A stretch of DNA of 64,000 bases from Polaribacter butkevichii (GCF_038024105.1 NZ_CP150661.1:3935501-3999500), one strand, 5' to 3'. Positions 9,804-18,431 are shown, counted from the first letter of the stretch. Numbers and translations: made by a program. Notes: generated by a model not told the origin, from the letters alone.

Positions 9804-11162
9804 TTACATAGCACTAATAATATCGTATTTTGTAATAATCTGATGATTTCCGTTTTCTAAATCAACCAAAACAGCATCATTTTCTTTGGTTATCAATTTA
9901 GAAATATCCTCTAATTTGGCTGTTGTTTTTACAATAGGGTATGGTTTACCCATAATGTCTTTAAGAGGTTTGTCTGCAATATTTTTATTAGCAATAAAAT
10001 TGTGTAATAAAACCGACTCATTAATAGAACCTACAAAACCGTGAATGTCTTTTACCGGAATCTGAGATATTTTATATTCTTTCATACGCTCAATTGCATG
10101 CGAAACCAATTCTTCTGTTTGTGCAGCAACCAAAGGAGTATCGCCATGATTTTTAATTAAACCAGCGGCCGTTTTAATGTCTTCTTCTAAGAAACCCCTG
10201 TCGCGCATCCAATCGTCGTTAAACATTTTACCCACATATCTACTTCCGTGATCATGAAATATAACCACTACAACATCCTCTTTAGTAAAATGTTCTTTTA
10301 ATTGCAACAAACCTTTTATTGCAGAACCTGCAGAATTTCCTACAAAAATCCCTTCCTCTTTTGCAATTTTTCTAGTATAAACAGCAGCATCTTTATCCGT
10401 CACTTTGGTAAAACCATCAATTAAAGAAAAATCAACGTTTTTGGGTAAGATATCTTCTCCAATTCCTTCCGTTATGTAAGGATATACTTCATTTTCGTCA
10501 AAAATACCCGTTTCATGATATTTTTTAAACACAGAACCGTACGTATCAATTCCCCAAATTTTAATATTAGGGTTTTGTTCTTTTAAATATTTTGCCGTTC
10601 CAGAAATAGTACCTCCAGTACCCACACCAACTACTAAATGAGTGATTTTTCCATCCGTTTGTTCCCAAATTTCAGGACCCGTTTGCTCATAATGTGTTAA
10701 AGCGTTACTCGGGTTGTCATACTGATTTACGTACCAAGAATTTGGTGTTTCTGCTCCCAAACGTTTAGAAACCGAATAATAAGAACGCGGATCTTCTGGC
10801 TCTACATTTGTTGGACACACAATTACTTCTGCACCAACGGCACGTAAAATGTCCATTTTTTCTTTAGATTGCTTGTCCGATATTACAAAAATACATTTGT
10901 ACCCCTTAACAATTGCGGCCAAAGCCAACCCCATTCCGGTGTTTCCAGAAGTCCCTTCTATAATCGTTCCTCCAGGTTGTAAACGACCATCTGCCTCTGC
11001 ATCTTCAATCATTTTTAAAGCCATTCTATCTTTAATAGAATTTCCCGGATTAAAAGTTTCAACCTTTGCCAATACCAAAGCATCTACTTCTTTTGTTACC
11101 GAATTTAACTTTACCAGCGGTGTGTTACCAATAGTTTCTAATATATTTTTAGCGTATTTCAT
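9804..11162 (-). CDS. Cystathionine beta-synthase-type PLP enzyme with C-terminal CBS domain pair
   Basis: This fold-type II pyridoxal-phosphate enzyme probably condenses serine or O-acetylserine with homocysteine, a step of transsulfuration. The 452 residues carry a cysteine-synthase-like catalytic domain (1 to about 325). The PLP lysine is Lys44 in FNPGNSIKDRMAL, the substrate loop is EGTSGNTGMGL, and the glycine-rich phosphate clamp is [16 protein letters not shown] tandem CBS-domain module (about 335-452) follows and probably regulates the enzyme. This layout matches cystathionine beta-synthase rather than CysK or CysM. A second, shorter paralogue without the CBS domains is encoded at 58462-59457. 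Cysteine synthase activity cannot be excluded. Confidence 0.88.
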   Translation of the reverse strand: MKYAKNILETIGNTPLVKLNSVTKEVDALVLAKVETFNPGNSIKDRMALKMIEDAEADGRLQPGGTIIEGTSGNTGMGLALAAIVKGYKCIFVISDKQSKEKMDILRAVGAEVIVCPTNVEPEDPRSYYSVSKRLGAETPNSWYVNQYDNPSNALTHYEQTGPEIWEQTDGKITHLVVGVGTGGTISGTAKYLKEQNPNIKIWGIDTYGSVFKKYHETGIFDENEVYPYITEGIGEDILPKNVDFSLIDGFTKVTDKDAAVYTRKIAKEEGIFVGNSAGSAIKGLLQLKEHFTKEDVVVVIFHDHGSRYVGKMFNDDWMRDRGFLEEDIKTAAGLIKNHGDTPLVAAQTEELVSHAIERMKEYKISQIPVKDIHGFVGSINESVLLHNFIANKNIADKPLKDIMGKPYPIVKTTAKLEDISKLITKENDAVLVDLENGNHQIITKYDIISAM

Positions 11163-11200
11163 GGTCTCTATTTTCTATCTATTGTAAAGGTAAATTTTTT

Positions 11201-11451
11201 TTAGGCGTTCCCCAAAGGGTCGCACTTTCATTACTCGCTTTTAACACTTTTTAAGAAGTGTTAAAGAGCTTAAACATGCCATTCAATCGCTAACGCAAAT
11301 TATCTGCTAGCAATTTGTATTTACTAAAGCTTACAGTATGTTTGCGTTAGCGATTGAAACGGCATCCTTTTTAGAGGTACGAGAAAAAGATATAGTATTT
11401 CGACTACGCTCAATATAAATTCCAAGCGCTACCTTTTTAGGGAACGCCCAA
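11201..11451. repeat. Nested inverted-repeat intergenic element (copy 1 of a dispersed family)
   Basis: The outer ends are inverted repeats: GGCGTTCCCCAAAGGGTCGC at the left, and at the right a segment whose complement reads GGGCGTTCCCTAAAAAGGTA. Inside is a second inverted repeat (CAATCGCTAACGCAAA at 11284-11299 against TTTGCGTTAGCGATTG at 11341-11356) around a 41-base loop. The right arm carries the core GATTGAAACGGCATCCTTTT followed by AAAAAGATATAG. That core recurs at 22893-23065 and 40936-41021. The element fills the gap between two minus-strand genes and carries no gene. From memory, similar sequences are frequent between flavobacterial genes. Confidence 0.8.
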
Positions 11452-11454
11452 ATG

Positions 11455-12690
11455 TTAAGCAAATTTAATAGACTTAGATGGATTTATTTTTGTAATAATA
11501 TAAGACGGAATTATCAACATTAGAAAACACATAATTAAGGTACCTAAATTTAGCAGTAAAACATACATCAATGAAATATGAACCGGCATAGTGCTAACAT
11601 AATACGTTTCTGGGTTTAGGGTAATAATTTTAAAATAATGTTGAATAAAAATGATAGACAATCCAATGATGTTTCCGTAAAAAAGGCCTTTTAAAATAAG
11701 GTAAGAGGCATTGTATAAAAATATTTTTCTGATGCTTGTGTTGTTGCTTCCTAAGGCTTTTAAAATACCAATCATTTGTACGCGTTCTAAGATTAAAACA
11801 AGTAAGGCGGTAATCATATTTATACCCGCAACTAAAATCATAATGGCAATAATAAACCATACATTATTGTCAAAAAGCTGAATCCATTCAAATACTGCAG
11901 GATAGGCTTCTAAAATAGTTTTACTGTTTAGAGTTGCACCAATATTACTGTAAATTTCGGCTCCTTTTTCTTCTACATGATCAAAACTATCTAAGATAAC
12001 TTCAAAACCACCAATTTCATTTTCTGTCCATTTATTAAGAGTTTGCACTTCTCTAAGATCACCAATCATCATGGTTTTATCAAATTCTGCAAAACCAGAA
12101 TTGTAAATACCTACAATGGTATATTTTCTGTTAGAAGGTAATTTGCTTGTAGCTGTTTTTAAGAAAGTGGCTAAAATAGTGTCGTTTAATTTTAATTGTA
12201 AACGGTTTACAACTGTTTGCGATAGTAAGACTTCTTTGGTTCTTGGTAAATTTAAATTCGGAATGCTACCTGCTACCAAATATTCTTTAAAGAAAGACCA
12301 ATCGTAATCTGTAGAAACACCTTTAAAAATGATACCTTCAAAGTCGGTTTTTGTTCTTAAGATTCCGCCTTTGTTGGCAAAAACCTGAACATTTTTTATA
12401 CCATCTACGTTTTTAAACTTCGGATAAAAATCTTGATTTTTATTTATAGGTACAGTAGAAACATCAGAATTATTGGCATCGTAGTTTACAATCTGAACAT
12501 GGCCTTTAAACCCCGCCATTTTATCGCGAATTTTATTTTGCAAGCCAGCGCCAGTTGCCACAGCAATTAGCATAATTATAATTCCCAATGCAATTGCAGT
12601 GATTGCAATTTTTATTATTGGCGATGAAATGCTACTTTTATACTTTTTGCCAGCAATAATGCGTTTTGCAATAAATAACTCGTAATTCAA
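11455..12690 (-). CDS. FtsX/LolC-family ABC transporter permease
   Basis: This inner-membrane permease of the FtsX/LolCE superfamily is probably part of a MacB- or Lol-type system that moves lipoproteins or other molecules away from the inner membrane. The 411 residues have one N-terminal membrane helix (about 25-48, IAITAIALGIIIMLIAVATG), a large periplasmic MacB_PCD-like domain (about 50-265) and three C-terminal helices near 272-300, 325-350 and 370-400. The conserved LGSNNTSIRKIF cytoplasmic loop is present. The start codon is TTG; no ATG lies nearby in frame, and the N-terminus NYELFIAKRIIAGKKY looks native. No ATPase subunit gene is adjacent. Its start lies 3 bp from the divergent gene. 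Confidence 0.87.
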   Translation of the reverse strand: MNYELFIAKRIIAGKKYKSSISSPIIKIAITAIALGIIIMLIAVATGAGLQNKIRDKMAGFKGHVQIVNYDANNSDVSTVPINKNQDFYPKFKNVDGIKNVQVFANKGGILRTKTDFEGIIFKGVSTDYDWSFFKEYLVAGSIPNLNLPRTKEVLLSQTVVNRLQLKLNDTILATFLKTATSKLPSNRKYTIVGIYNSGFAEFDKTMMIGDLREVQTLNKWTENEIGGFEVILDSFDHVEEKGAEIYSNIGATLNSKTILEAYPAVFEWIQLFDNNVWFIIAIMILVAGINMITALLVLILERVQMIGILKALGSNNTSIRKIFLYNASYLILKGLFYGNIIGLSIIFIQHYFKIITLNPETYYVSTMPVHISLMYVLLLNLGTLIMCFLMLIIPSYIITKINPSKSIKFA

Positions 12691-12693
12691 ATT

Positions 12694-13965
12694 ATGATCA
12701 ATTTTAAACCTTTCAAAAGTACATATTTATTCTTATTTCTAATGCTGAATTTTCAGCTCATTTCTTGTGCCCAAAAGAAAGAAGTTCAAGAGTCAAAATT
12801 GAATGTTCAAAGTTTAAAAAAAGAGGTTTTAGAAATTAAAACAGGTGCAGCGCAAACCAATCTGTACCTTAATTTATTAAAAGGAAAAAATGTGGCTGTG
12901 GTTGCAAACCAAACCTCTATATTGTCTGTTTTAGAAAGGGCAGAAGTTGCACCTAATGTTATGGGCTCAAAAAAAGTAACCCATCATTTAGTAGATTATT
13001 TATATAGTTATAACGGAATAAATGTTAAAAAAGTTTTTGCGCCAGAACATGGTTTTAGAGGAAAAGCAGATGCTGGCGAGGTTGTAAAAGATGGTTTTGA
13101 TACCAAAACAGGTTTACCAATAGTATCACTTTATGGTAAAAATAAAAAACCTTCTGCAGCACAATTAGCCGGAATTGATGTGGTTGTTTTTGATATTCAG
13201 GATGTAGGTGCGCGTTTTTACACGTATATTTCTTCTTTACATTATGTAATGGAAGCGTGTGCAGAAGCCGGAATAGAACTAATTGTTTTAGACAGACCTA
13301 ACCCAAACGGGCATTATATAGACGGACCTGTTTTAGAATTAGCGCATACTTCTTTTGTAGGAATGCATAAAGTTCCGGTAGTTTACGGAATGACAATTGG
13401 CGAATACGGACAAATGATTAACGGAGAAAAATGGCTTAAAAACGGAATGCAGTGTAATCTAAAAGTGATTCCGTTAGAAAACTATACGCATCAAACAGCA
13501 TATAGTTTGCCTATAAAACCATCTCCTAATTTACCAAATGATAAAAGTATAAATCTATACCCAAGTTTGTGTTTCTTTGAAGGAACCAATGTTTCTGCAG
13601 GTAGAGGGACTGAAATGCAATTCCAAATTTATGGTTCTCCATTTTTAACCAAAAGCAATTTTACTTTTACTCCACAAGCAAATGAAGGTGCTAAATACCC
13701 TAAGTTTAAAAACCAATTATGTTACGGAGAAAATCTACAAGAAATTGGCAATCTGAGTAAAATAGATTTGTCTTTTTTGATAAAAGCTTACAAGCAAAAT
13801 ACGTCTAAAGACTTTTTTAATAATTTCTTCACCAAATTAGCAGGAACAAAAAAACTACAAGAACAAATAGAAAAAGGTATCTCAGAACAAGAAATTAGAA
13901 AAACCTGGCAGAAAGATTTAAATGCTTTTAAATTGGTTAGAAGTAAGTATTTGATTTATAAGTAG
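12694..13965 (+). CDS. namZ: DUF1343 (NamZ-type) exo-beta-N-acetylmuramidase lipoprotein
   Basis: The DUF1343 family includes NamZ, which removes non-reducing-end N-acetylmuramic acid from peptidoglycan fragments during cell-wall recycling. The 423-residue protein begins with a lipoprotein signal peptide whose lipobox is LISC (Cys25). The body has the expected family landmarks: GKNVAVVANQTS, VKKVFAPEHGFRGKADAGE, VFDIQDVGARFYTYISSLHY, LDRPNPNGHYIDGPVLE and NVSAGRGTEMQFQIYGSP. Its length is normal. The divergent permease gene starts only 3 bp away, so the promoter must lie inside that neighbour's coding sequence. The substrate is inferred from the family. Confidence 0.88.
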   Translation: MINFKPFKSTYLFLFLMLNFQLISCAQKKEVQESKLNVQSLKKEVLEIKTGAAQTNLYLNLLKGKNVAVVANQTSILSVLERAEVAPNVMGSKKVTHHLVDYLYSYNGINVKKVFAPEHGFRGKADAGEVVKDGFDTKTGLPIVSLYGKNKKPSAAQLAGIDVVVFDIQDVGARFYTYISSLHYVMEACAEAGIELIVLDRPNPNGHYIDGPVLELAHTSFVGMHKVPVVYGMTIGEYGQMINGEKWLKNGMQCNLKVIPLENYTHQTAYSLPIKPSPNLPNDKSINLYPSLCFFEGTNVSAGRGTEMQFQIYGSPFLTKSNFTFTPQANEGAKYPKFKNQLCYGENLQEIGNLSKIDLSFLIKAYKQNTSKDFFNNFFTKLAGTKKLQEQIEKGISEQEIRKTWQKDLNAFKLVRSKYLIYK

Positions 13966-13971
13966 TTTTTA

Positions 13972-14848
13972 AAATGAATTATTAAGAGTTATTTTGTTTA
14001 CCAATTATAGATTCCTGCTTTCGCAGGAAAGACAAGAAGTAAGACTAATTTTATAGATACAATAAAATAAGCATGCTTGTCATTCCTGCGTAGGCAGGAA
14101 TCCAAACTAACTTGAAAGAACGCTTAATTGTTAACTTTTAAAAGGAGTAATTTTTTAAATGAATTTTTAAGTACTATTTTGTCTATCAATTATAGATTCC
14201 TGCTTTCGCAGGAATGACAAAAAAGAAGACTAATTTTATAGATACAAAAGAATAAGCATACCTGTCATTCCTGCGTAGACAGGAATCCAAACGAATTATT
14301 TATGATGGGTATATGCTAACTTTTAAAAGGAGTGATTTTTTAAATGAATTTTAAGTGTTATTTTGTTTAGCAATTATAGATTCCTGCTTTCGCAGGAATG
14401 ACAAAAAAGAAGAGTAATTTTAGAGATACAAAAGAATAAGCATACCTGTCATTCCTGCGTAGGCAGGAATCCAAACAAACTATTTTAGAGGGACTAAATG
14501 TTAACTTTTAAAAAGAGTAATTTCTTAAATGAATTTTTAAGAGTTATTTTGTTTAGCAATTATAAATTCCTGCTTTCGCAGGAAAGACAAAAAAGAAGAG
14601 TAATTTTAGAGATACAAAAGAATAAGCATACCTGTCATTCCTGCGTAGGCAGGAATCCAAACAAACTAATCAGAATGGTTAAATGCTAAAATTTAAAAGA
14701 AGTAGTTCTTAAATGAATTTTTAAGAGTTATTTTGTTTAGCAATTATAGATTCCTGCCTTCGCAGGAATGACAAAAAAAGAGTAATTTTAGAAATATAAA
14801 TGAATTAATAAATCTGTCATTCCCGAGTATACAAGAACCCAAACTTCA
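13972..14848. repeat. REPIN-like tandem array, left block (five units)
   Basis: There are five units of about 184-186 bp. Each contains palindrome A (TTCCTGCTTTCGCAGGAA; starts at 14012, 14197, 14381, 14567 and, as a variant, 14751). About 71 bp later comes palindrome B (TTCCTGCGTAGGCAGGAA or a close variant; starts at 14083, 14268, 14452, 14638, and a degenerate one near 14819). A is flanked by GA and TGACA, and B by TGTCA and TCCAAAC, so B is the same palindrome in reverse orientation and the pair can fold into one long hairpin. The sequence between palindromes is also conserved from unit to unit, so these are true tandem duplications. Confidence 0.95.
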
Positions 14849-14855
14849 AAAATAA

Positions 14856-15164
14856 ATGAAAACAATCCATCAATATTATGTTTATCTTTTAGCAAGTAAA
14901 ATTAGAGGGACATTATATATTGGTGTAACAAATGATTTACAAAGAAGAGTTTATGAACACAAAATGGGAATCAAAAAGGGTTTTACACAAAAGTACGGTG
15001 TAAATAGGTTGGTTTATTTTGAGACGTTCGAAAATATTGAAGAAGCTATTACAAGAGAAAATAATATGAAAAAGTGGAAACGCGATTGGAAAATTAAATT
15101 AATTGAGGAAGAAAATGTTCAATGGCTAGATTTAGCTAGCGATTGGTATGATGATATTTTATAG
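14856..15164 (+). CDS. GIY-YIG nuclease (YhbQ/UPF0213-like) embedded in the palindrome array
   Basis: This single-domain GIY-YIG endonuclease has 102 residues, the usual length of the YhbQ-like group. The diagnostic parts are intact: the paired tyrosine motifs (YYVYLLAS at 7-14 and LYIGVTND at 20-27), Arg30/Arg31 in LQRRVYEHK, and Glu68 in AITRENNMKKWKR as the likely metal ligand. The protein is lysine- and arginine-rich. It sits between units 5 and 6 of the 185-bp repeat array and is bordered by degenerate B palindromes in the same orientation on both sides. No partner gene is adjacent. A role in processing or spreading the palindromes is inferred from position only. Confidence 0.93.
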   Translation: MKTIHQYYVYLLASKIRGTLYIGVTNDLQRRVYEHKMGIKKGFTQKYGVNRLVYFETFENIEEAITRENNMKKWKRDWKIKLIEEENVQWLDLASDWYDDIL

Positions 15165-16055
15165 CGTTTGTCATTTCTGTTTTCGTAGAAATCCAAACAA
15201 ACTATTTAGAATGACTAAATGTTAACTTTTAAAAAGAGTAATTTCTTAAATGAATTTTAAGTACTATTTTGGCTACCAATTATAGATTATTGTTTTCGCA
15301 GGAATGACAAAAATGTGTATAAATATCAAAAATATAAAAAAAAATAAGCATGCTTGTCATTCCTGCGTAGACAGGAATCCAAACTAACTTGAAAGAACGC
15401 TTAATTGTTAACTTTTAAAAGAAGTAATTTTTAAATGAAGCTTTAAGTGCTGTTCTGTTTACCAATTATAGGTTCCTGCTTTCGCAGGAATGACAAAATG
15501 AGTATTAGTATCAGAAATATAAAAAAAATAAGCATATCTGTCATTCCTGCGCAGGCAGGAATCCAAACAAACTATTTAGAATGGTTAAATGTTAACTTTT
15601 AAAAGGAGTAATTTTTAAAATGAATTTTTAAGTACTATTTTGTCTATCAATTATAGATTCCTGCTTTTACAGGAATGACAAAAAGTAAGACTAGTGTCAG
15701 AAATATAAAAAGAATAAGCATACTTGTCATTCCTGCGCAGGCAGGAATCCAAACTAACTTGAAAGAACGCTTAATTGTTAATTTTTTAAAGAAGTAATTT
15801 CTTAAATGAAGCTTTAAGTGCTGTTCTGTTTACCTATTATAGATTCCTGCTTTCGCAGGAATGACAAAATGAGTATTACTATCAGAAATATAAAAGAATA
15901 ATCATATCTGTCATTCCTGTGTAGACAGGAATCCAAACAAATTATTTTAGAATGACTAAATGCTAACTTTTAAAAGTAGTAATTTTTAAAATGAATTTTT
16001 AAGAGCTATTTTGTCTATCAATTATAGATTCCTACTTTGTAGGAATGACAAAAAT
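15165..16055. repeat. REPIN-like tandem array, right block (about five units)
   Basis: The array continues after the nuclease gene with a degenerate B palindrome (15169-15198). It is followed by A/B pairs: A at 15287 (variant), 15473, 15658 (variant), 15844 and 16029 (shortened), and B at 15360, 15544, 15730 and 15914. Spacing stays about 185 bp. Compensatory changes such as CTACTTTGTAG in the last unit keep the stem paired, which suggests selection or gene conversion for the fold. Inter-palindrome sequences alternate between two subtypes (ending ACTTGAAAGAACGCTTAATTG or ACTATTTAGAATGGTTAAATG), as expected from duplication of two-unit blocks. Confidence 0.94.
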
Positions 16056-16136
16056 TAAACTGTCTCTACTCCAGTTGGTTTTCTAGATGCTTAAAAAGGT
16101 TGTTTTAATAATTCTTCTATAGAAAAACTTAAAATC

Positions 16137-16168
16137 AAAAAAGCTCGTAATTTCTCACGAGCTTTTTT
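16137..16168 (-). terminator. Intrinsic terminator after the outer-membrane barrel gene
   Basis: The stem AAAAGCTCGT/ACGAGCTTTT has an 8-base loop and is followed on the minus strand by T residues. It lies 20 bp beyond the stop codon of the minus-strand gene. The A/T runs on both sides mean it could also stop transcription coming from the array. Confidence 0.85.
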
Positions 16169-16187
16169 AGTCTTTGTTAAATAATCC

Positions 16188-17081
16188 TTATATGTTAAGG
16201 TTGTAAGTTAATCCAACAGAAAAGTTAGTCGATTTACCAATATTACGACCGTCAATTACGCTGCTAAAACCTAGACTAGCACCTAATTCTGGAATGATGT
16301 TTTTGTAAATAGTTGCACCAATTCTTGTGTATTCTACTTTTGTTTCAGGAAAATTACCTGCAAAAGTACTATCAGTAATATCTACACCATCAGTAGAAGC
16401 TAAATAATCTAACCAACCTTCTACATAAATAAGAGAACTAGCATATCCTATTTTTGTTGTTGCATAATATGCATTTGGGACATCAAATTTTGCTCCACCA
16501 GCAGTATTGTCTGTTTTTCCTCTAAATTGGTAAGAATTTAAAATAGTAGCAAAAAGTCCTGCATCGTTTTGTAAATGTAAACCTGCTGTTAAGTTTGTAG
16601 AAAAGGCATTGTTACCAAGAGATAAAATTCCATTTGGTTCGTAATCTGTAGGGATATCAAAACTTAAACCAGTTATTACATCTAAATTTACTTTATTAAA
16701 ATTAAAAGTATATGCATTGTATTTTAATCCGATAGAAATATCTTGAAAACCATCTTGTTCTGTAGTTCCGTTTACAGGATCTGCAGCACCATTTCCTTTA
16801 GCAGAAATATAAGGAGCATTTAAAACAACCGATAATTTGTTTGTAATACCGTATTTAGCATAAAGACTATAAACGTTTTGGTCAATTTCATTATGAACAG
16901 GAACTGCATCCATTTTAGTTTCTCCTGCATAAAATTTTTCATAATTACTAGATGTGTAAGAAGCTGTAATAGATAGATCTCCTTTTTTAGGAGTAAATCC
17001 ATCGAGTAAGCCTTGGGCATTTGTTTGTGTTGTTAATAGTAGACCAAAAATTAATCCTGATACTAATTTTGTTGTTTTCAT
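16188..17081 (-). CDS. Putative outer-membrane beta-barrel protein (transporter-like)
   Basis: I infer an outer-membrane barrel of unknown cargo. The 297-residue protein starts with a clear signal peptide (MKTTKLVSGLIFGLLLTTQTNAQ). Alternating amphipathic strands follow throughout (GDLSITASYTSS, YSLYAKYGITNKLSVVLNAPY, DISIGLKYNAY). It ends in a terminal strand with alternating hydrophobics (TNFSVGLTYNLNI), as barrel proteins do. The pattern resembles the Bacteroidota transporter proteins related to the MetA-pathway phenol-degradation family, but I did not recognise a named member. It is monocistronic, with a terminator just downstream. Confidence 0.75.
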   Translation of the reverse strand: MKTTKLVSGLIFGLLLTTQTNAQGLLDGFTPKKGDLSITASYTSSNYEKFYAGETKMDAVPVHNEIDQNVYSLYAKYGITNKLSVVLNAPYISAKGNGAADPVNGTTEQDGFQDISIGLKYNAYTFNFNKVNLDVITGLSFDIPTDYEPNGILSLGNNAFSTNLTAGLHLQNDAGLFATILNSYQFRGKTDNTAGGAKFDVPNAYYATTKIGYASSLIYVEGWLDYLASTDGVDITDSTFAGNFPETKVEYTRIGATIYKNIIPELGASLGFSSVIDGRNIGKSTNFSVGLTYNLNI

Positions 17082-17396
17082 TTTTTATGGTTTTAATAGT
17101 TCGGTTGCTTGGTCGAAGGCAAATTATTTTAATTACAACAGGGTTGATTTTTTTTTAATTTTTTTTTAATTCATTGGTTTTTTATGGAGTTTGTAGGTTC
17201 TTTATTAATTTATTAAAGAATAGATATTTTATATCGTTGTTTTTTTTGATATACCTAAGTGTTTGTTTTAAATAATGTTTTTTTTTAGTTACTGTTTGTG
17301 ATTTTTTAAATTGAAATATGTTTTAGAGTTTAATCGCTATAAAATGTGTAATTTTGAAAACTAGAAATAAGCTACTTAAATTAATTCTAGTAAAGC
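17082..17396. other. Divergent intergenic region before pyrD
   Basis: This 315-bp, extremely T-rich gap lies between the barrel gene (minus) and pyrD (plus). No gene is seen. It contains long T-tracts and the candidate pyrD promoter box at 17349-17356; the minus-strand promoter was not identified. Confidence 0.4.
17349..17356 (+). promoter_or_regulatory. Candidate -7 promoter box for pyrD
   Basis: TAATTTTG matches the Bacteroidota -7 consensus TAnnTTTG. It lies 40 bp before the pyrD ATG, giving a leader of about 33 bases. The -33 region lacks a clean TTTG. Confidence 0.45.
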
Positions 17397-18431
17397 ATGT
17401 ACAAATCTATTGTAAGACCAATTTTCTTTTTATTCGATCCCGAAAAAATTCATTATTTTACCTTCTCTTTAGTTAAAACACTTTGTAAAATTCCTTTTGT
17501 TTCTTCGATATTTAGAAGCTTATATGTGGTTGAAGACAAGCGTTTAGAAAAAACTTTATTCGGAATTACTTTTAAAAATCCTGTTGGTTTAGCTGCTGGT
17601 TTTGATAAAAATGCTGTTTTGTATAACGAATTGGCAAATTTTGGTTTCGGTTTTATAGAAATAGGAACCGTTACTCCAAAGGGACAAGCAGGTAATCCGA
17701 AGAAAAGATTGTTTCGTTTAAAAGACGATCAAGGAATTATAAATAGAATGGGGTTTAATAATGACGGAATGGAAGCTGCCATTAAAAACCTTAAAAAGAA
17801 TAAAGGACAGGTTGTTATTGGTGGAAATATTGGTAAAAATACAGCAACTACTCCAGAAAATTATACAGAAGATTATTGCGAAGTTTTTAAAGAACTGCAT
17901 CCTTATGTAGATTATTTTGTACTAAATGTAAGTTGCCCAAATGTTGGTAGTCATGCAAAATTGAACGATAAAGATTATTTATTAGAGTTAATTTCTGCTT
18001 GTAAAAACTTAAATAATAAAGAAAAAATACAGAAGCCAATTTTACTTAAAATTGCGCCAGATTTAAATAATATTCAGTTAGACGAAATTATAGAACTGGT
18101 AAGTGAAACAAAAATAGATGGAGTAATCGCTTCGAATACTTCAACAAATAGAGAAAATCTAACAGTTTCTAAAGAGCGTTTGGCAGAAATTGGTAATGGA
18201 GGTGTAAGCGGTCAACCAGTAAAAAATCAAAGTACAGCGGTTATTAAATATCTAGCCGATACATCAAATAAATCTTTTCCTATTATTGGAGTAGGAGGTA
18301 TTCATTCTGAAAAGGATGCTTTAGAAAAATTAAATGCAGGTGCAGATTTAGTGCAAGTGTATACTGGTTTTATTTATGAAGGACCTGGTTTGGTAAAACG
18401 TATTAATAAAGCCATTTTAAAACAACTTTAG
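17397..18431 (+). CDS. pyrD: Dihydroorotate dehydrogenase (quinone-type, class 2 layout)
   Basis: This FMN enzyme oxidises dihydroorotate to orotate in pyrimidine synthesis. Its 344 residues and N-terminal helical extension ([20 protein letters not shown]) match the membrane-associated, quinone-using class 2. FMN and substrate motifs are present: [41 protein letters not shown] and [20 protein letters not shown]. The active-site motif reads LNVSCPN with Cys180, whereas class 2 enzymes such as that of E. coli have serine there (NISSPN); cysteine is the class 1 base. Length and extension still favour class 2. Confidence 0.95.
   Translation: MYKSIVRPIFFLFDPEKIHYFTFSLVKTLCKIPFVSSIFRSLYVVEDKRLEKTLFGITFKNPVGLAAGFDKNAVLYNELANFGFGFIEIGTVTPKGQAGNPKKRLFRLKDDQGIINRMGFNNDGMEAAIKNLKKNKGQVVIGGNIGKNTATTPENYTEDYCEVFKELHPYVDYFVLNVSCPNVGSHAKLNDKDYLLELISACKNLNNKEKIQKPILLKIAPDLNNIQLDEIIELVSETKIDGVIASNTSTNRENLTVSKERLAEIGNGGVSGQPVKNQSTAVIKYLADTSNKSFPIIGVGGIHSEKDALEKLNAGADLVQVYTGFIYEGPGLVKRINKAILKQL

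Noticed and set aside
11201..11451. Full insertion sequence.
   Set aside because: Inverted ends are present but there is no transposase frame and no visible target duplication, so I list it as a repeat element only.
14498..14689. A 63-codon open frame inside the repeat array.
   Set aside because: It reads through repeat units and palindromes and has no family-like sequence; similar frames appear by chance in each repeat.
13972..16055. The regularly spaced repeats looked at first like a CRISPR array.
   Set aside because: Units are about 185 bp and conserved along their whole length, with no unique spacers, and each contains paired inverted palindromes. No cas gene is present.
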